DNA of 64,000 nt, taken from NCBI GenBank assembly GCA_019234295.1, contig JAFALK010000073.1, positions 1-64,000 on the forward strand, given 5' to 3'. Source of the DNA: Roseateles sp. (GTDB taxonomy: Bacteria > Pseudomonadota > Gammaproteobacteria > Burkholderiales > Burkholderiaceae_C). How positions within the stretch are numbered: the first letter of the stretch is position 1; every line of letters begins with the position of its first letter. A program made the position numbers and the translations under genes. Below, one piece after another: positions 1-9,782 of the stretch. Below the pieces are notes generated by a model. The model worked only from the letters and a program-made list of their open reading frames with translations. It did not search any database and was not told where the DNA came from.

Positions 1-240
1 GACCACGCGGCCGTCCTTGGCGTCGACCACCTGGACATGGGTGCCTCGAGAGATGAACAGACGCTGTGTCGTCGCGTCGTAGCTCAAGTAGTCCCAGCCA
101 CCTACGCCGCCGAGTCGATGCGATTCAAGGACTTCGAATCGGGGTGCTTGGGCGCAAGCCATCAAGGGCAAGCAGGCCATGGTGGCGAGAGCGGTGACTT
201 GACCGAGGCCTTGGATCGTGCGCTGAAGCAAACGGTTCAT
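1..240 (-). CDS. YncE-like beta-propeller protein, 5' part only
   Basis: The first 80 codons of a minus-strand gene run off the left edge of the window. The start is the ATG at 238-240, with AGGA a few bases upstream. Residues 1-32 form a Sec-type signal peptide ending near ACAQA; an L-M-A-C stretch could also be read as a weak lipobox. The mature part contains HRLGGVGGWDYLSYD and then VQVVDAKDGRVV. These match the first blade of secreted YVTN/YncE-type beta-propeller proteins, which are periplasmic or surface proteins of poorly defined function. It is divergent from a TonB-dependent receptor, a common pairing that suggests shared control. The family call rests on the first blade only because the rest is outside the window. 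Confidence 0.7.
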   Translation of the reverse strand, partial: MNRLLQRTIQGLGQVTALATMACLPLMACAQAPRFEVLESHRLGGVGGWDYLSYDATTQRLFISRGTHVQVVDAKDGRVV

Positions 241-330
241 GTGGATTCCTGAATTGAAAGGACCCCGGGGCACGCTGCCTCCCGATGGCCGAAACATATA
301 GGGCACAGAAGGCTAACGACCTGCCGTCAA

Positions 331-352
331 GACTTGATGAAACTTTCAAGTC
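331..352. promoter_or_regulatory. Inverted repeat in divergent promoter region
   Basis: GACTTGA (331-337) and TCAAGTC (346-352) are perfect 7-bp arms separated by 8 bp. The repeat lies in the 211-bp gap between the YncE-like gene and the TonB-dependent receptor, so it is a candidate operator for one or both. I did not recognise the cognate regulator. Confidence 0.45.
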
Positions 353-451
353 GATGCCGGGCCGATACATCTGACCTCTTCTCGATGTCACAGATTCGAA
401 ATCAAGGGCCGCGACCATGCCTTCCTTCTGCCTTTGTGAAGGAACGTGGAA

Positions 452-3133
452 ATGTCATCCGGTCGCCTCCGCACAACGCTTGCAATTGGTATCGCTCAGG
501 CCTTTGCCTGCGCCGCCGTCTACGCCGATGAGACAGCAGGGCCGGTGAGTGCAGGCGATTCTCCCAGTGGGAGACCCATGGAGACGATGGAGAAGGTGGT
601 GGTCGAGGCGCAGCGATCCTCCAATGCCCTGGTTCGTGCAGCTCAACGAGAAGCGCCCAATTTGGTCAACCTAATGACGGCAGACGATATCAAGAAACTG
701 CCCGACGTCAGCGTGGGCGAGGCGCTTGGCCGACTCCCAGGCGTGTCCTTGGAGTACGACACTGGTGAGGGGCGATACATCAATATCCGCGGCATCGACT
801 CCGACCTGAACAGCACGACCTTCGGCGGCCTGCGCCTGCCGCCGTCGAACAATGCCTCGCCTCAGGGCGGCGGTCGGGCCGTTGCCATGGACGCCATTCC
901 CAATGGCCTGGTGGGTGCCATCACCCTGACGAAAACCAACCTGCCCGAGCAAGACGCCGAGGCCATCGGCGGCACCGTGGAAATCACGCCCAAGACTGCG
1001 CCACGCAACGGCCGCTCATTCCTAGAAGGGCATGTGGGAAGCGGGTATGAGCCCCTGCGTGGCAGCTATATCACCGACCTGTCCATTACTGGTGGCGGGC
1101 GCTTTGGCGGTTCAACGGGGCAGTCAAGCGGGGCCTCCAGTTTCAGCGACCGGCCGTTCTCGATTGTGGCCACGGCGGCCTATTACGAAGACAAACGAGG
1201 CATTGACGACGTCGAGCCTGCCTTCATCGACGGATCCCCTTATGCCGCCCCTTCGCTTGCCTCGGCGGGGTGGGACCAGCGCTGGTATCAGTACCACCGG
1301 CAGCGCCACGGCATCGGACTCGACCTCGGCTATCGACCCGATGCGACCAGCAGCTACTACCTGCGCGGCTTCGACGCTGGGTATACCGAGTCCGTCCATC
1401 GTCAGCGGCTCACCATCACACCCGACGGCACACCCGCCGTGTCCGGCAATGGTTTCGTCGACGGTTTGAGCGTCAACGGCTTCGACAAGACGCTGCGAGA
1501 CGAGAAGGAGAAGATCGGAAACCAGGTATTCGTCGCCGGCGGCAAGAACCAATGGGACGACGAGGTCCTGGATTACCGTCTTGGCTATACCAGAGGCTCG
1601 TACGACAAGCTGTACGACTACAACTCGGATTTCAACTACACGCCGCCTGCGGGCACAACGAGCACCATCAATGGCGTCCCGGTGACCGCGCCGACCATCA
1701 ACTACAGCTTCAACGGGCAGGGGTCCACACCCTTGTTCACGGTGACCGGCGCCAACTTTTTGAACCCGTCGAACTACAGCCTGGCGAGCTTTCAGAACAG
1801 CACCGAAACCATCCGTGACCAGGAAACCTCCGGAGCGCTGAATTACAAGCTCCGTGTGCGATGGGCCGATGCAGACGACGAAAGCCTGAAGCTGGGCTTG
1901 TCCGTTCGCGACCGAAAGCGCACGCTGGACAATCCGCACTTCAGCCTGCCCTCGAATCTGCTTGGCCTGCCGCTCACCAGCGCCATCGCCGGTCCTGGCA
2001 TCAGCTTTTACGATGGCCAGTATCAAAACCTTCCGCAGATCAATATCGGTCAATTGCAAGGAACCTACGGTGGGCAGATGGTCGCTTCATCGAAGGACTT
2101 CAGCAATACGATGCTGGCCTTCGCGGACGACCGCGAGAACGTCAGCGCGGCCTACGGCCAGTACCAGTGGCAGCAGGGCAGTGTGGACATCGTGACCGGC
2201 TTGCGTGTCGAACATACCCGTGGCGATTACACGGGGATTGCCAAGATCACTGATGCCAACGGCAACGTCAGCTTCCAACGCAACACCGCGACACGCAGCT
2301 ATTCCAATCTCTTCCCATCGCTTCAATCACGCTTCGCGCTGGACACGGATACCCAGCTGCGCGCCGTCTACTCGACTGCGATCGGACGCCCGGGATTCCC
2401 GCAGATCACGCCGACTCTGCAGATCGACGTCGGCGCCAATACCGTGACCAGCGGCAATGCGAACCTGAAGCCCATCACCTCGAATGCCTTCGATCTCTCG
2501 CTGGAGCACTATCTCCCCGATGCGGGCATTTTGTCGGTGGGCGTGTTTGATAAGGAACTCAGCAACTACATCGTTGCGAATCAGACGACCCAGACCTTCC
2601 CGAATCAAGGCCTGTTCCTGGGCCTGGTCGGCGCTGTGCATGTTCAGACCTTCTCGAATGCGAGCCATTCGTTTGCACGTGGCATCGAGTTCAACTACGA
2701 GCAGCGCTTCAAGGGCTTGCCGGACTTCTGGAGCGGGTTGGGCGCGAGCTTCAACTACACCTTCGTCAATTCCCGTTTCGAGATTCGCCCGGGGGAAACC
2801 AGCCAGTTGCCATCCACCTCGAGAAATACGGCAAACGCTGCGCTGTTCTATGAGCGCAACGGCGTGAACCTGCGTCTTGCGGCCTACTATGTTTCACCGG
2901 ACCTGTGGGCGGTCGGAGCCAACTCCGGCACCGACGTCTGGAACCGTCGAGGCATGACCGTCGATTTCGGAGGGTCGTATGCCTTCAGTCAGCACGCCTC
3001 CTTCTATCTGAATGTCAAGAACCTCAGCAACACGCCGCTGAAGTTCTACGAGGGCAGGAACACGTCCAACCGGACGATCCAGCGAGAGTTCTACGAATCG
3101 ACGTATCAGGCAGGGTTGAATTTCAACTATTGA
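452..3133 (+). CDS. TonB-dependent outer membrane receptor
   Basis: An 893-aa outer-membrane active transporter energised by TonB. Residues 1-25 are a signal peptide ending in AVYA. A TonB-box-like MEKVVVEA lies near residues 46-53. The plug domain follows, with KKLPDVSVGEALGRLPGVS and an INIRGID motif, and the rest is a beta barrel ending in the aromatic C-terminus LNFNY. Length and plug sequence fit the TonB-Xanth-Caul type of receptors, often used for carbohydrates or complex organics; the substrate cannot be read from sequence. An in-frame GTG lies at 446, but GAAGGAA at 437-443 is well spaced for the ATG at 452. It is divergent from the YncE-like gene. Confidence 0.9.
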   Translation: MSSGRLRTTLAIGIAQAFACAAVYADETAGPVSAGDSPSGRPMETMEKVVVEAQRSSNALVRAAQREAPNLVNLMTADDIKKLPDVSVGEALGRLPGVSLEYDTGEGRYINIRGIDSDLNSTTFGGLRLPPSNNASPQGGGRAVAMDAIPNGLVGAITLTKTNLPEQDAEAIGGTVEITPKTAPRNGRSFLEGHVGSGYEPLRGSYITDLSITGGGRFGGSTGQSSGASSFSDRPFSIVATAAYYEDKRGIDDVEPAFIDGSPYAAPSLASAGWDQRWYQYHRQRHGIGLDLGYRPDATSSYYLRGFDAGYTESVHRQRLTITPDGTPAVSGNGFVDGLSVNGFDKTLRDEKEKIGNQVFVAGGKNQWDDEVLDYRLGYTRGSYDKLYDYNSDFNYTPPAGTTSTINGVPVTAPTINYSFNGQGSTPLFTVTGANFLNPSNYSLASFQNSTETIRDQETSGALNYKLRVRWADADDESLKLGLSVRDRKRTLDNPHFSLPSNLLGLPLTSAIAGPGISFYDGQYQNLPQINIGQLQGTYGGQMVASSKDFSNTMLAFADDRENVSAAYGQYQWQQGSVDIVTGLRVEHTRGDYTGIAKITDANGNVSFQRNTATRSYSNLFPSLQSRFALDTDTQLRAVYSTAIGRPGFPQITPTLQIDVGANTVTSGNANLKPITSNAFDLSLEHYLPDAGILSVGVFDKELSNYIVANQTTQTFPNQGLFLGLVGAVHVQTFSNASHSFARGIEFNYEQRFKGLPDFWSGLGASFNYTFVNSRFEIRPGETSQLPSTSRNTANAALFYERNGVNLRLAAYYVSPDLWAVGANSGTDVWNRRGMTVDFGGSYAFSQHASFYLNVKNLSNTPLKFYEGRNTSNRTIQREFYESTYQAGLNFNY

Positions 3134-3427
3134 AACCTGCCGATCCCTTGAATGCGCACGGCTTGGCTGTGCAGTTGACCAATCGTGGCAGCGACTCGGG
3201 AGAATTGGCTGCGATGCAGCCAGCATTGCCTGTTTTCCGCATACGTCACCACGAAGTCGCTACGACCACCGGCATAAAACCGCCGTTCACGCCAGCGTCC
3301 TGCGCCAGATCCGATGATTGCTCGATGCCAGCCAGCGCGATTCGACCAACCAGCGGCCACCGGCCGGATTTGCCCTGCAAAGCAGTTGCTACCAGCTCAC
3401 AGCTTGCTCGAGGAGACCGGTAACGGT

Positions 3428-3763
3428 CTAGGGACGCATATTGCGCAGTCGCTCTCGCAGCATGAAGAGGTAGAGTCCCTCGACTCTTTCACGAGCCCAG
3501 GGCGTCTTGCGTAGAAATTTCAGGCTCGACTTGATGCTTGGCTCGAAGGCGAAGCAACGCAGCGGGATACGTGAGTCGAGACCGTCCCAGCCGTACTCGT
3601 CGAACAATGCCGTAACGATGGCTTCCAAGGTCAGGCCGTGCAATGGGTTGCGCGGCTGCGCTTGGGGCGGTGGGACGGCGGCATTCATGTTGGCATTGTC
3701 GCCGTCCGCATCGTGTGGAGCTACCGCCACAGGCTGATTGGCGAATTTCAGCGGCTGCAGCAC
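3428..3763 (-). CDS. VF530-family (DUF2132) DNA-binding-like small protein
   Basis: The 111-aa reading frame carries the DUF2132/VF530 core in its C-terminal 75 residues: [20 protein letters not shown], then a segment with [20 protein letters not shown]. Family members are about 75-80 aa, so the first roughly 35 residues are unusual or the start is wrong. The frame opens with GTG at 3763; an internal ATG at 3685 (MNAAVPPP) is equally possible, and neither has a strong ribosome binding site. VF530 proteins have been described as small helical proteins with possible DNA binding; the function here is unknown. Confidence 0.75.
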   Translation of the reverse strand: MLQPLKFANQPVAVAPHDADGDNANMNAAVPPPQAQPRNPLHGLTLEAIVTALFDEYGWDGLDSRIPLRCFAFEPSIKSSLKFLRKTPWARERVEGLYLFMLRERLRNMRP

Positions 3764-3801
3764 GCGGCAGTTGGCCTTTCGAGATCCGTTACCGGATCAA
3801 T

Positions 3802-3841
3802 GCCGAACCGAGACGACTTCCAACACCTGGTCCACCACACT
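3802..3841 (+). promoter_or_regulatory. Recurrent motif, copy A (upstream of Aer-like receptor)
   Basis: GCCG at 3802-3805, GACGACTT at 3812-3819 and ACACT at 3837-3841 match the spacing ACCG-N6-GACGACTT-N17-ACRCT seen at five other intergenic sites in this window. It lies about 160 bp before the chemoreceptor at 4001. The layout resembles -35 and -10 elements, so a promoter or a paired regulator site is inferred. Confidence 0.5.
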
Positions 3842-4000
3842 CGCCGCATTGACTCTGCCCAGCTCCATGCATTCTTCGGCGTGCAGCCTGTAGGAACGAG
3901 TGGTTCCCATTGGGCGCGCGGCAGTGTCTTGCAGCTTTCAACCGGGCCGACGCGCCCGGCCGGCGCGCATTGCGTTGCGCGTCGTTGAACAGGAATTTCG

Positions 4001-5551
4001 ATGAGAAACAACGGACCTGTCACTGGGCGTGAGTACCAGCTGCCCTCTGGGCTTAGCCTGATGTCGACGACCGACCTCAAGGGTCGAATCACCCATTGCA
4101 ATGAAACCTTCGTCGAGGCCAGCGGCTACGCGTTGGAAGAGTTGCTGGGCCAGCCGCACAATATGATCCGGCATCCGGACATGCCGCAGGCCGCCTTCGC
4201 CGACTTGTGGGCCACGGTTCAACGCGGCCAGGCTTGGTCGATGTTGGTCAAGAACCGGCGCAAGAACGGCGACCACTACTGGGTGTCGGCCAATGTCACG
4301 CCGCTGCTGGAGGGCGAGCGCATCGTGGGCTACCTGTCGGTGCGTACGCCGCCGGAACGCGCCGACGTGGTGCGGGCTGAGGCGCTGTATTCCAGCATCC
4401 GCACGGCCGAGCGGCGCGGTGAGCCGGCTGGCGTCGTCGTGCGCGGCGGTCGGGTGTATCAGACAGGCCTGGCCGGCCTGCGCGATCGGGCGGCCGAAGC
4501 GATTCGTCTGGCCGGAGCGTCCGCGCCTGCCGTGCTGGCGGCGTGCACTGCGGCCGTCTTGGGGAGCCAGATCGGCCTTCGGGGCGGCCTGCTGGCCAGC
4601 CTCGGCCTTGGAGTGCTGGCGACCCAGTGGCTTCAGCGCCGCATGGACACCTCACTCCACGCCATGCTGCGCTTCGTGCGAGGCGTGGCGGCCGGTGATC
4701 TGACGACGCGCCTGGATGCGGGCGGCAGCCAGATCGTGCGTCAGATGAAGGTCGTCCTGCGCCAGTTGGGCGTCAACCTTCGCGGCATGATCGGTGATGC
4801 CCGCGGGCAAGTGGTGGCCCTGGAATCGGTGGTGGCTGCTGTCGCCTCGGGCAAGGAGTCCTTGGCGGCGAGCACCGATTCGCAAGCGGCGGGCCTCCAG
4901 CAGTCGGCGGCAGCGCTCAAGCAATTGACCGAGACCGTGCGGCAGAACGTTCAGTCGGCGGAACAAGGCGCGGTCCTGGCTGATCAGACCTTGGCGGTCG
5001 CGCTGAGGAGCACGGCCAGCGTCGATCACATGGGCGCGACCATGCGCGAGATCTGCGAGTCGGCCGCCAGCATCTCCGAAATCACCCAGGTCATCGACGC
5101 CATCTCGTTCCAGACCAACATCCTCGCTCTCAACGCTGCGGTGGAGGCGGCTCGGGCTGGCGAGCAGGGCAAGGGCTTCGCTGTGGTCGCCACGGAGGTC
5201 CGCGCGCTGGCCAACCGGACGGCGCAAGCGGCCCGCGAGATCAAGCAGCTCAGCCAAGGTACTCAGGACAAGGTCGCTGCAGGTGTCGCCGAAGTCAGTG
5301 GCTCGGCCGAGGCCATCAGCGAGACAGCCAGCGCAGCCAGGCAACTGAGGGAGCTGGTCGGCGACGTGCATCGGTCCAGCCGTGAGCAGCTGCAAGCCAT
5401 CTCGGAGATCAGCGCGGCGGTCCAGCTGCTGGATGACATGACACAAGGTAATTCGGTCCTGGTGCAGAAGCTCTCGAGCTCGGCCGACACGCTGTCGTCG
5501 CGGGCTCGCACGCTGTCCGCATCCGTCGAACTCTTTCGGGTCCAGGCATGA
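4001..5551 (+). CDS. Aer-like PAS chemoreceptor (energy taxis MCP)
   Basis: A 516-aa methyl-accepting chemotaxis protein without a periplasmic sensor. Residues 1-130 are a PAS domain of the FAD-binding Aer type ([20 protein letters not shown], then [12 protein letters not shown]). Hydrophobic segments around residues 165-205 anchor it in the membrane. The cytoplasmic hairpin contains the conserved tip [20 protein letters not shown] followed by GFAVVA. No C-terminal CheR-binding pentapeptide is seen, which is usual for Aer. AGGAA upstream fits the ATG. Its stop overlaps the start of the next gene by 4 bases (ATGA), so the receptor and a c-di-GMP enzyme are probably co-translated. The likely role is sensing redox or electron-transport state and passing it to CheA/CheW. 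Confidence 0.92.
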   Translation: MRNNGPVTGREYQLPSGLSLMSTTDLKGRITHCNETFVEASGYALEELLGQPHNMIRHPDMPQAAFADLWATVQRGQAWSMLVKNRRKNGDHYWVSANVTPLLEGERIVGYLSVRTPPERADVVRAEALYSSIRTAERRGEPAGVVVRGGRVYQTGLAGLRDRAAEAIRLAGASAPAVLAACTAAVLGSQIGLRGGLLASLGLGVLATQWLQRRMDTSLHAMLRFVRGVAAGDLTTRLDAGGSQIVRQMKVVLRQLGVNLRGMIGDARGQVVALESVVAAVASGKESLAASTDSQAAGLQQSAAALKQLTETVRQNVQSAEQGAVLADQTLAVALRSTASVDHMGATMREICESAASISEITQVIDAISFQTNILALNAAVEAARAGEQGKGFAVVATEVRALANRTAQAAREIKQLSQGTQDKVAAGVAEVSGSAEAISETASAARQLRELVGDVHRSSREQLQAISEISAAVQLLDDMTQGNSVLVQKLSSSADTLSSRARTLSASVELFRVQA

Positions 5552-7686
5552 GTGCCCCGGTGTCACGCGCACGACAAGGACTGACGTTCGAGCGCTTCCT
5601 CTTCGACGAGGCGCCCGACGCTTTGCTGGTCTACGACGTCGAGCTCGGCCGCTTCATCGACGCGAACCCGGCAGCCGCTCGGCTGTTCGAGTGTTCCATC
5701 GAGGAGTTGCTTGCCATCGGTCCCGAGGCAATCCATCGCGATGATGACGAAACGGTCGATGGCGTGAGGATGTTGATCCAGGAGACCTCGAACCGGGCGC
5801 TCTCGGGCCACCATGTGATGCATGAGCTCTGGCTGCGCACCCTCAAGGGCAACCGACGCTGCTGCGAGACGCGGCTGGTGCGCTTGAAGGGGGTGTCCGG
5901 TCGCCTGATCCGCGTCAGCTACATTGACGTCACCGACCGGCTGCAAGCTCAGATTGCCCTGCATGAAGGCAAGGCCGTGCTCGCGGAAATGGCCAAGCAC
6001 AGCCAGGCCATTGTCGACAACGTGCTCGAGGCGATCGTCACGGCGGACGCAGACGGCAAGATCCGCTCATTCAACCGAGCCGCGACCAAGATATTCGGAT
6101 ACCGTGCCGACGAGGTGATCGGCCAAAATCTGAGCATCCTGATGCCGCAGGCCGAACAAGCCCGTCACCAGCGCCACATGTCGCGCTACGAAGCCACCCG
6201 CAGACCCCATGTGATTGGCGTCGGGCGGGAGGACTTCGGGCGGCACAAGTCCGGGCGCGTGTTCCCGATCTTTCTCTCCGTGGCGGCGATCGAAGGGGAA
6301 GGCCGGCCGAGCTACGTCGGTCTGATCCGCGACATTTCCCAGGCGCGCGATGCGCAGGCGCGCATCGAGCGCCTGGCCTTCTTCGACTCCCTGACCGGCT
6401 TGTCCAATCGCAGTGCCTTGATGGATCGCATCCAGGCCTGCGTTGCTGCGATGGAGCAGCGTGGTGGCCACGCGCTGCTGATCTGTGCCGACCTCGACCA
6501 GTTCAAGAGCGTGAACAACACGCTCGGGCATGGTACGGGCGATCAGCTCCTGAGGTCGGTTGGCGCGAAGTTTGCGCAATGCGTCGAGCAGGACGGCTGC
6601 GTCGCCAGGCTTGGCGGCGATGAGTTCGCCATCCTGATCGACCGCTTGGGACCCGACGCCGAGCTGGCCTACCAACAGGCATCGGTCTGGTGCCAGCGGC
6701 TGATGCAGATCGTGCGCGACAGGCATGACCTGATGGGCCATGAGTACCGGATCAGCGCCAGCATGGGTGCCGCTGTGTTCGGTGGCTCGGGTCATGCACC
6801 TGAGGAACTGCTGCGGCGTGCCGACATGGCGATGCATCAGGCCAAGGCGGAATCGCGCGACACGTACCGGTTCTTCGACCAGGCACTTGCGGAGGCGGCT
6901 CGCGACAAAGCTGCGCTGCTCAATGACCTGAGATTGGCCTTGCCACGGGGCGAACTGGTGCTGGCGTACCAGCCCCAGGTCGATCATGCGGGCCGCGTGC
7001 ATGGCGCCGAAGCACTGATCCGCTGGAAGCATGCCGTCCGGGGCCTGGTCTCGCCGGGCGAATTCATACCGATCGCCGAGCAGAGCGGCTTCGTCATCGA
7101 AATCGGCCACTGGGTGCTTCGGCAGGCCTGCGACATGCTGGCCCGCTGGCGGCGCGATTCGAGCACCGAAAAGCTGTCGCTCGCCGTCAACATCAGTGCC
7201 ACCGAGTTTCGCGACCCCGATTTCGTCGCGAGCTTGTCCAGGGCACTGGCCGTCAGCGGGGCCGACCCGCGCCGCTTGAAGCTGGAATTGACCGAGAGTG
7301 TGCTGGCTGTGGACCTGGCCGAGCTGGCGCACAAGCTGACGGTGCTCAAGCAACTGGGGGTGAGTCTCTCTCTGGACGATTTCGGCACCGGCTATTCGTC
7401 GATCGCCTATCTGCGCGAGTTGCCACTGGACCAGCTGAAGATCGACCGCAGCTTCATCGTGGACATCGCCAACAACCGGCGCGACGAGGTGCTGGTGCGT
7501 GGCATGGTGGAGATGTGCAAACTGCTGGGTCTGTCGGTGATTGTCGAGGGGGTCGAGACCGAGGCGCAGCGCGAGCGTCTACTCGCCTGCGGCTGCCGTA
7601 GCTTTCAGGGCTATCTGACCGGTCGGCCAATGAGCGCGGATGACTTGCGGGCCCGGCTGGCGACGGACACCTGCGAGGCGGCCTGA
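5548..7686 (+). CDS. PAS-PAS-GGDEF-EAL cyclic-di-GMP protein
   Basis: A 712-aa soluble protein with no membrane segment. Two PAS domains occupy about residues 8-135 and 145-270, then a GGDEF domain with intact [11 protein letters not shown] near 355, and an EAL domain with AEALIRW near 492, [10 protein letters not shown] and VEGVETE. Both signature motifs are intact, so either diguanylate cyclase or phosphodiesterase activity is possible. The inhibitory I-site RxxD expected before GGDEF is not present (EQDG in that place). It overlaps the Aer-like receptor by 4 bases and ends 6 bp before a convergent diguanylate cyclase gene. The context suggests redox-linked control of motility versus attachment. 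Confidence 0.92.
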   Translation: MSAPVSRARQGLTFERFLFDEAPDALLVYDVELGRFIDANPAAARLFECSIEELLAIGPEAIHRDDDETVDGVRMLIQETSNRALSGHHVMHELWLRTLKGNRRCCETRLVRLKGVSGRLIRVSYIDVTDRLQAQIALHEGKAVLAEMAKHSQAIVDNVLEAIVTADADGKIRSFNRAATKIFGYRADEVIGQNLSILMPQAEQARHQRHMSRYEATRRPHVIGVGREDFGRHKSGRVFPIFLSVAAIEGEGRPSYVGLIRDISQARDAQARIERLAFFDSLTGLSNRSALMDRIQACVAAMEQRGGHALLICADLDQFKSVNNTLGHGTGDQLLRSVGAKFAQCVEQDGCVARLGGDEFAILIDRLGPDAELAYQQASVWCQRLMQIVRDRHDLMGHEYRISASMGAAVFGGSGHAPEELLRRADMAMHQAKAESRDTYRFFDQALAEAARDKAALLNDLRLALPRGELVLAYQPQVDHAGRVHGAEALIRWKHAVRGLVSPGEFIPIAEQSGFVIEIGHWVLRQACDMLARWRRDSSTEKLSLAVNISATEFRDPDFVASLSRALAVSGADPRRLKLELTESVLAVDLAELAHKLTVLKQLGVSLSLDDFGTGYSSIAYLRELPLDQLKIDRSFIVDIANNRRDEVLVRGMVEMCKLLGLSVIVEGVETEAQRERLLACGCRSFQGYLTGRPMSADDLRARLATDTCEAA

Positions 7687-7692
7687 GTAGCC

Positions 7693-9648
7693 TCAAGCCG
7701 TCGGGCTGCCCTGCTGCAACCCGTCGGCGATCATGGCAGCGGCCAACGCTTCGTCAGCGGGCCCTGCTGCCGCGCTGTGCACCACATTGCGGCCCGCATG
7801 CTTGGCCGCATAGCAGGCTCGGTCCGCCGCTTCGAGCACTTGCGACAAGCTCAGGTGCTGAGTGTCGATCTCGACGACGCCGATGCTGGCCGTCACGCGC
7901 AAGCTGCTGTCGCTTTCGCACACGCCTTCCAACGCGATGCCGTAACGCATCTGCTCCGCGATCAGCATCGCCCGGTCGAGGCCGCAGGCCGGCAGGAGCA
8001 CGGCAAACTCGTCGCCCCCCAGTCGACAGACCGTGTCGCCGGAGCGCACGCTGTCGCGCAATACATTGGCCACCTTTTTCAGGATGGCGTCGCCCGCTGC
8101 GTGCCCGGCGCCATCGTTGACCTGTTTGAAGTGGTCGAGGTCGATGAACAGGGCGCAGGCGGCGTCGTGGCGTCGTCGATCGTCAAGTAGGCCCTCCAGT
8201 CTTTGCTCGAACTCGCGCCGGTTGACGAGTTCGGTGAGTGGATCGTGGGCCGCCGTCCATTCCAGGCTTGCACGCTTGCGTCGCACTTCCGTGGCGTCGG
8301 TGACGATCCAGATGGTACGGCGCTGTTCTCCGAAAATGGCAGCCCCATGGACAAGGGTCCAGAGCGTCGAGCCATCGCGGCGCACAAGCGGTACCTCGGC
8401 TTGAAAGACCTGACCGCGCTGGAAGGTGGACTCCGCCAGTTCCCGCAAAGCATCGCGATTCCCCTCGGGAGCCACCAGCTCTCCCCACTGGAACTTCAAC
8501 TCGCCGGCGCCATAGCCGAGCATTCGCTCGAGATGGCTGCTCGCCAACTCGATGCGGTACTCGCCAGAAAAGGCAATGCCCACGGGCGCATGCGCCAGCA
8601 CTGCCTGCATTTGCTGCAAAGACTGTTCGATCTCGCCCCGGCTCACCGCGAGCTGTTCGCTGACGTACTTGAGCACTCGCGAGAGCTCGCCGACTTCGCC
8701 ACCGGACTCGGGCCATCCAACCTGCGCGGGATGGGTCGGGTCCAGAGCAAGGAGCGCCCGCTGCCTCAGCTCGCCCATGGGTCGCAGCAGCCAGGCAGCA
8801 AGGCCGAAGATGGTCAGCGCCCCGGCCATGGCGATTCCGGCGCTGAGCCAAATGGTGTTGTTGATTGCGCGCCTGGCGGAGCCGAACAGGGCATCGCCGT
8901 CCGCAACTCGGAAGACCATCCAGTCAGTGCCCGGTACGGCCGCCATCGCCGCCACCTGCTTGCCGAAACGGCCGGTCCAGGGGGTGGGCTCCAGCGGGCT
9001 GCCCATGGCCCGCCATTGGGCCGCAATCGCACGCAAGTCGGGGTCGTCGTCGATCGACGCGAGCAGGCGCTGCGGGTTCGCATGAGCAATCAGCAGGCCC
9101 TTTTGGTCGGCGACAAAGGTCTGCAGATGGATGTCGTCAAGCTGGGCCAGGCGCGGCATGTTGCTGAGAAAATTGTCACCCTTGAGGTGCAGCAGGCCGG
9201 TCAGTGCCATGGGTGGCGCATGGTCGGACGCAATGGGTGTCTGCATCGCCACCACGAATTCGTCCATGCCGGGCAAGCCACGCTTGGGCGCCGAGACGCT
9301 GCCGAACCGACCTCCGGCGGGTTCCGTGACAGCCAGCGGAGCCACTTGAACCCGATTGAACAGGGTCGTCAGCGCTGCGTGCCGATCCAGAAAGGCCTGG
9401 TTGTTGCTGGGGCTGGCCAGCTGCTCTCGTGGCCACTGCCGGGCAGTCGCAAGCAGTGCGCGTTGACGTTCGACCACGCTCTCCGACAATGTGCCTGCCA
9501 GTTGTGCCGCGCCCAGGTTGGAGTCCACAAGGCCCTCGGTCAGGCCTCGCTCCACTTGGTGAACGCCCACCAGCACAGTGCCTGCGACGCTGCACGCGAT
9601 CAGCACGGCACTGGCCACGGCCAGACGCAGCTTCAACGATCCCAACAA
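7693..9648 (-). CDS. Membrane sensor diguanylate cyclase (PAS-GGDEF)
   Basis: A 651-aa protein with an N-terminal membrane helix (about residues 8-30) and a large extracytoplasmic sensor region of about 250 residues, probably Cache-like. A second helix near 265-290 leads into a HAMP-like linker. A PAS domain lies at about 345-465 and a C-terminal GGDEF domain contains [16 protein letters not shown] at the right distance before GGDEF is an intact I-site, so product inhibition is expected. The start is TTG at 9646-9648 (a second TTG follows), supported by AAGGAG 7 bases upstream; no ATG is placed as well. It is convergent with the GGDEF-EAL gene. Confidence 0.9.
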   Translation of the reverse strand: MLGSLKLRLAVASAVLIACSVAGTVLVGVHQVERGLTEGLVDSNLGAAQLAGTLSESVVERQRALLATARQWPREQLASPSNNQAFLDRHAALTTLFNRVQVAPLAVTEPAGGRFGSVSAPKRGLPGMDEFVVAMQTPIASDHAPPMALTGLLHLKGDNFLSNMPRLAQLDDIHLQTFVADQKGLLIAHANPQRLLASIDDDPDLRAIAAQWRAMGSPLEPTPWTGRFGKQVAAMAAVPGTDWMVFRVADGDALFGSARRAINNTIWLSAGIAMAGALTIFGLAAWLLRPMGELRQRALLALDPTHPAQVGWPESGGEVGELSRVLKYVSEQLAVSRGEIEQSLQQMQAVLAHAPVGIAFSGEYRIELASSHLERMLGYGAGELKFQWGELVAPEGNRDALRELAESTFQRGQVFQAEVPLVRRDGSTLWTLVHGAAIFGEQRRTIWIVTDATEVRRKRASLEWTAAHDPLTELVNRREFEQRLEGLLDDRRRHDAACALFIDLDHFKQVNDGAGHAAGDAILKKVANVLRDSVRSGDTVCRLGGDEFAVLLPACGLDRAMLIAEQMRYGIALEGVCESDSSLRVTASIGVVEIDTQHLSLSQVLEAADRACYAAKHAGRNVVHSAAAGPADEALAAAMIADGLQQGSPTA

Positions 9649-9700
9649 TCAAGGACTCCTTCTTCCAGTGTGGCCCCTGCTCGCGGGGCTCCAACGTGAT

Positions 9701-9725
9701 TCAGAATGCCTTGATGCCATTCTGA
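9701..9725. promoter_or_regulatory. Inverted repeat upstream of diguanylate cyclase
   Basis: TCAGAATG (9701-9708) and CATTCTGA (9718-9725) are perfect 8-bp arms around 9 bp. The repeat lies 53-77 bp before the TTG start of the minus-strand diguanylate cyclase and 58 bp past the end of the regulator gene. A candidate operator; there is no T-run for a terminator on either side. Confidence 0.4.
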
Positions 9726-9782
9726 CGCTTCCAAGCTCATCTGCAAGTCGACCAGGCGTCACGGACGTCAGCGCTCACGCAG

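Noticed and set aside
3127-3360. 77-aa minus-strand frame in the gap after the TonB receptor
   Set aside because: No ribosome binding site, domain or composition supports coding.
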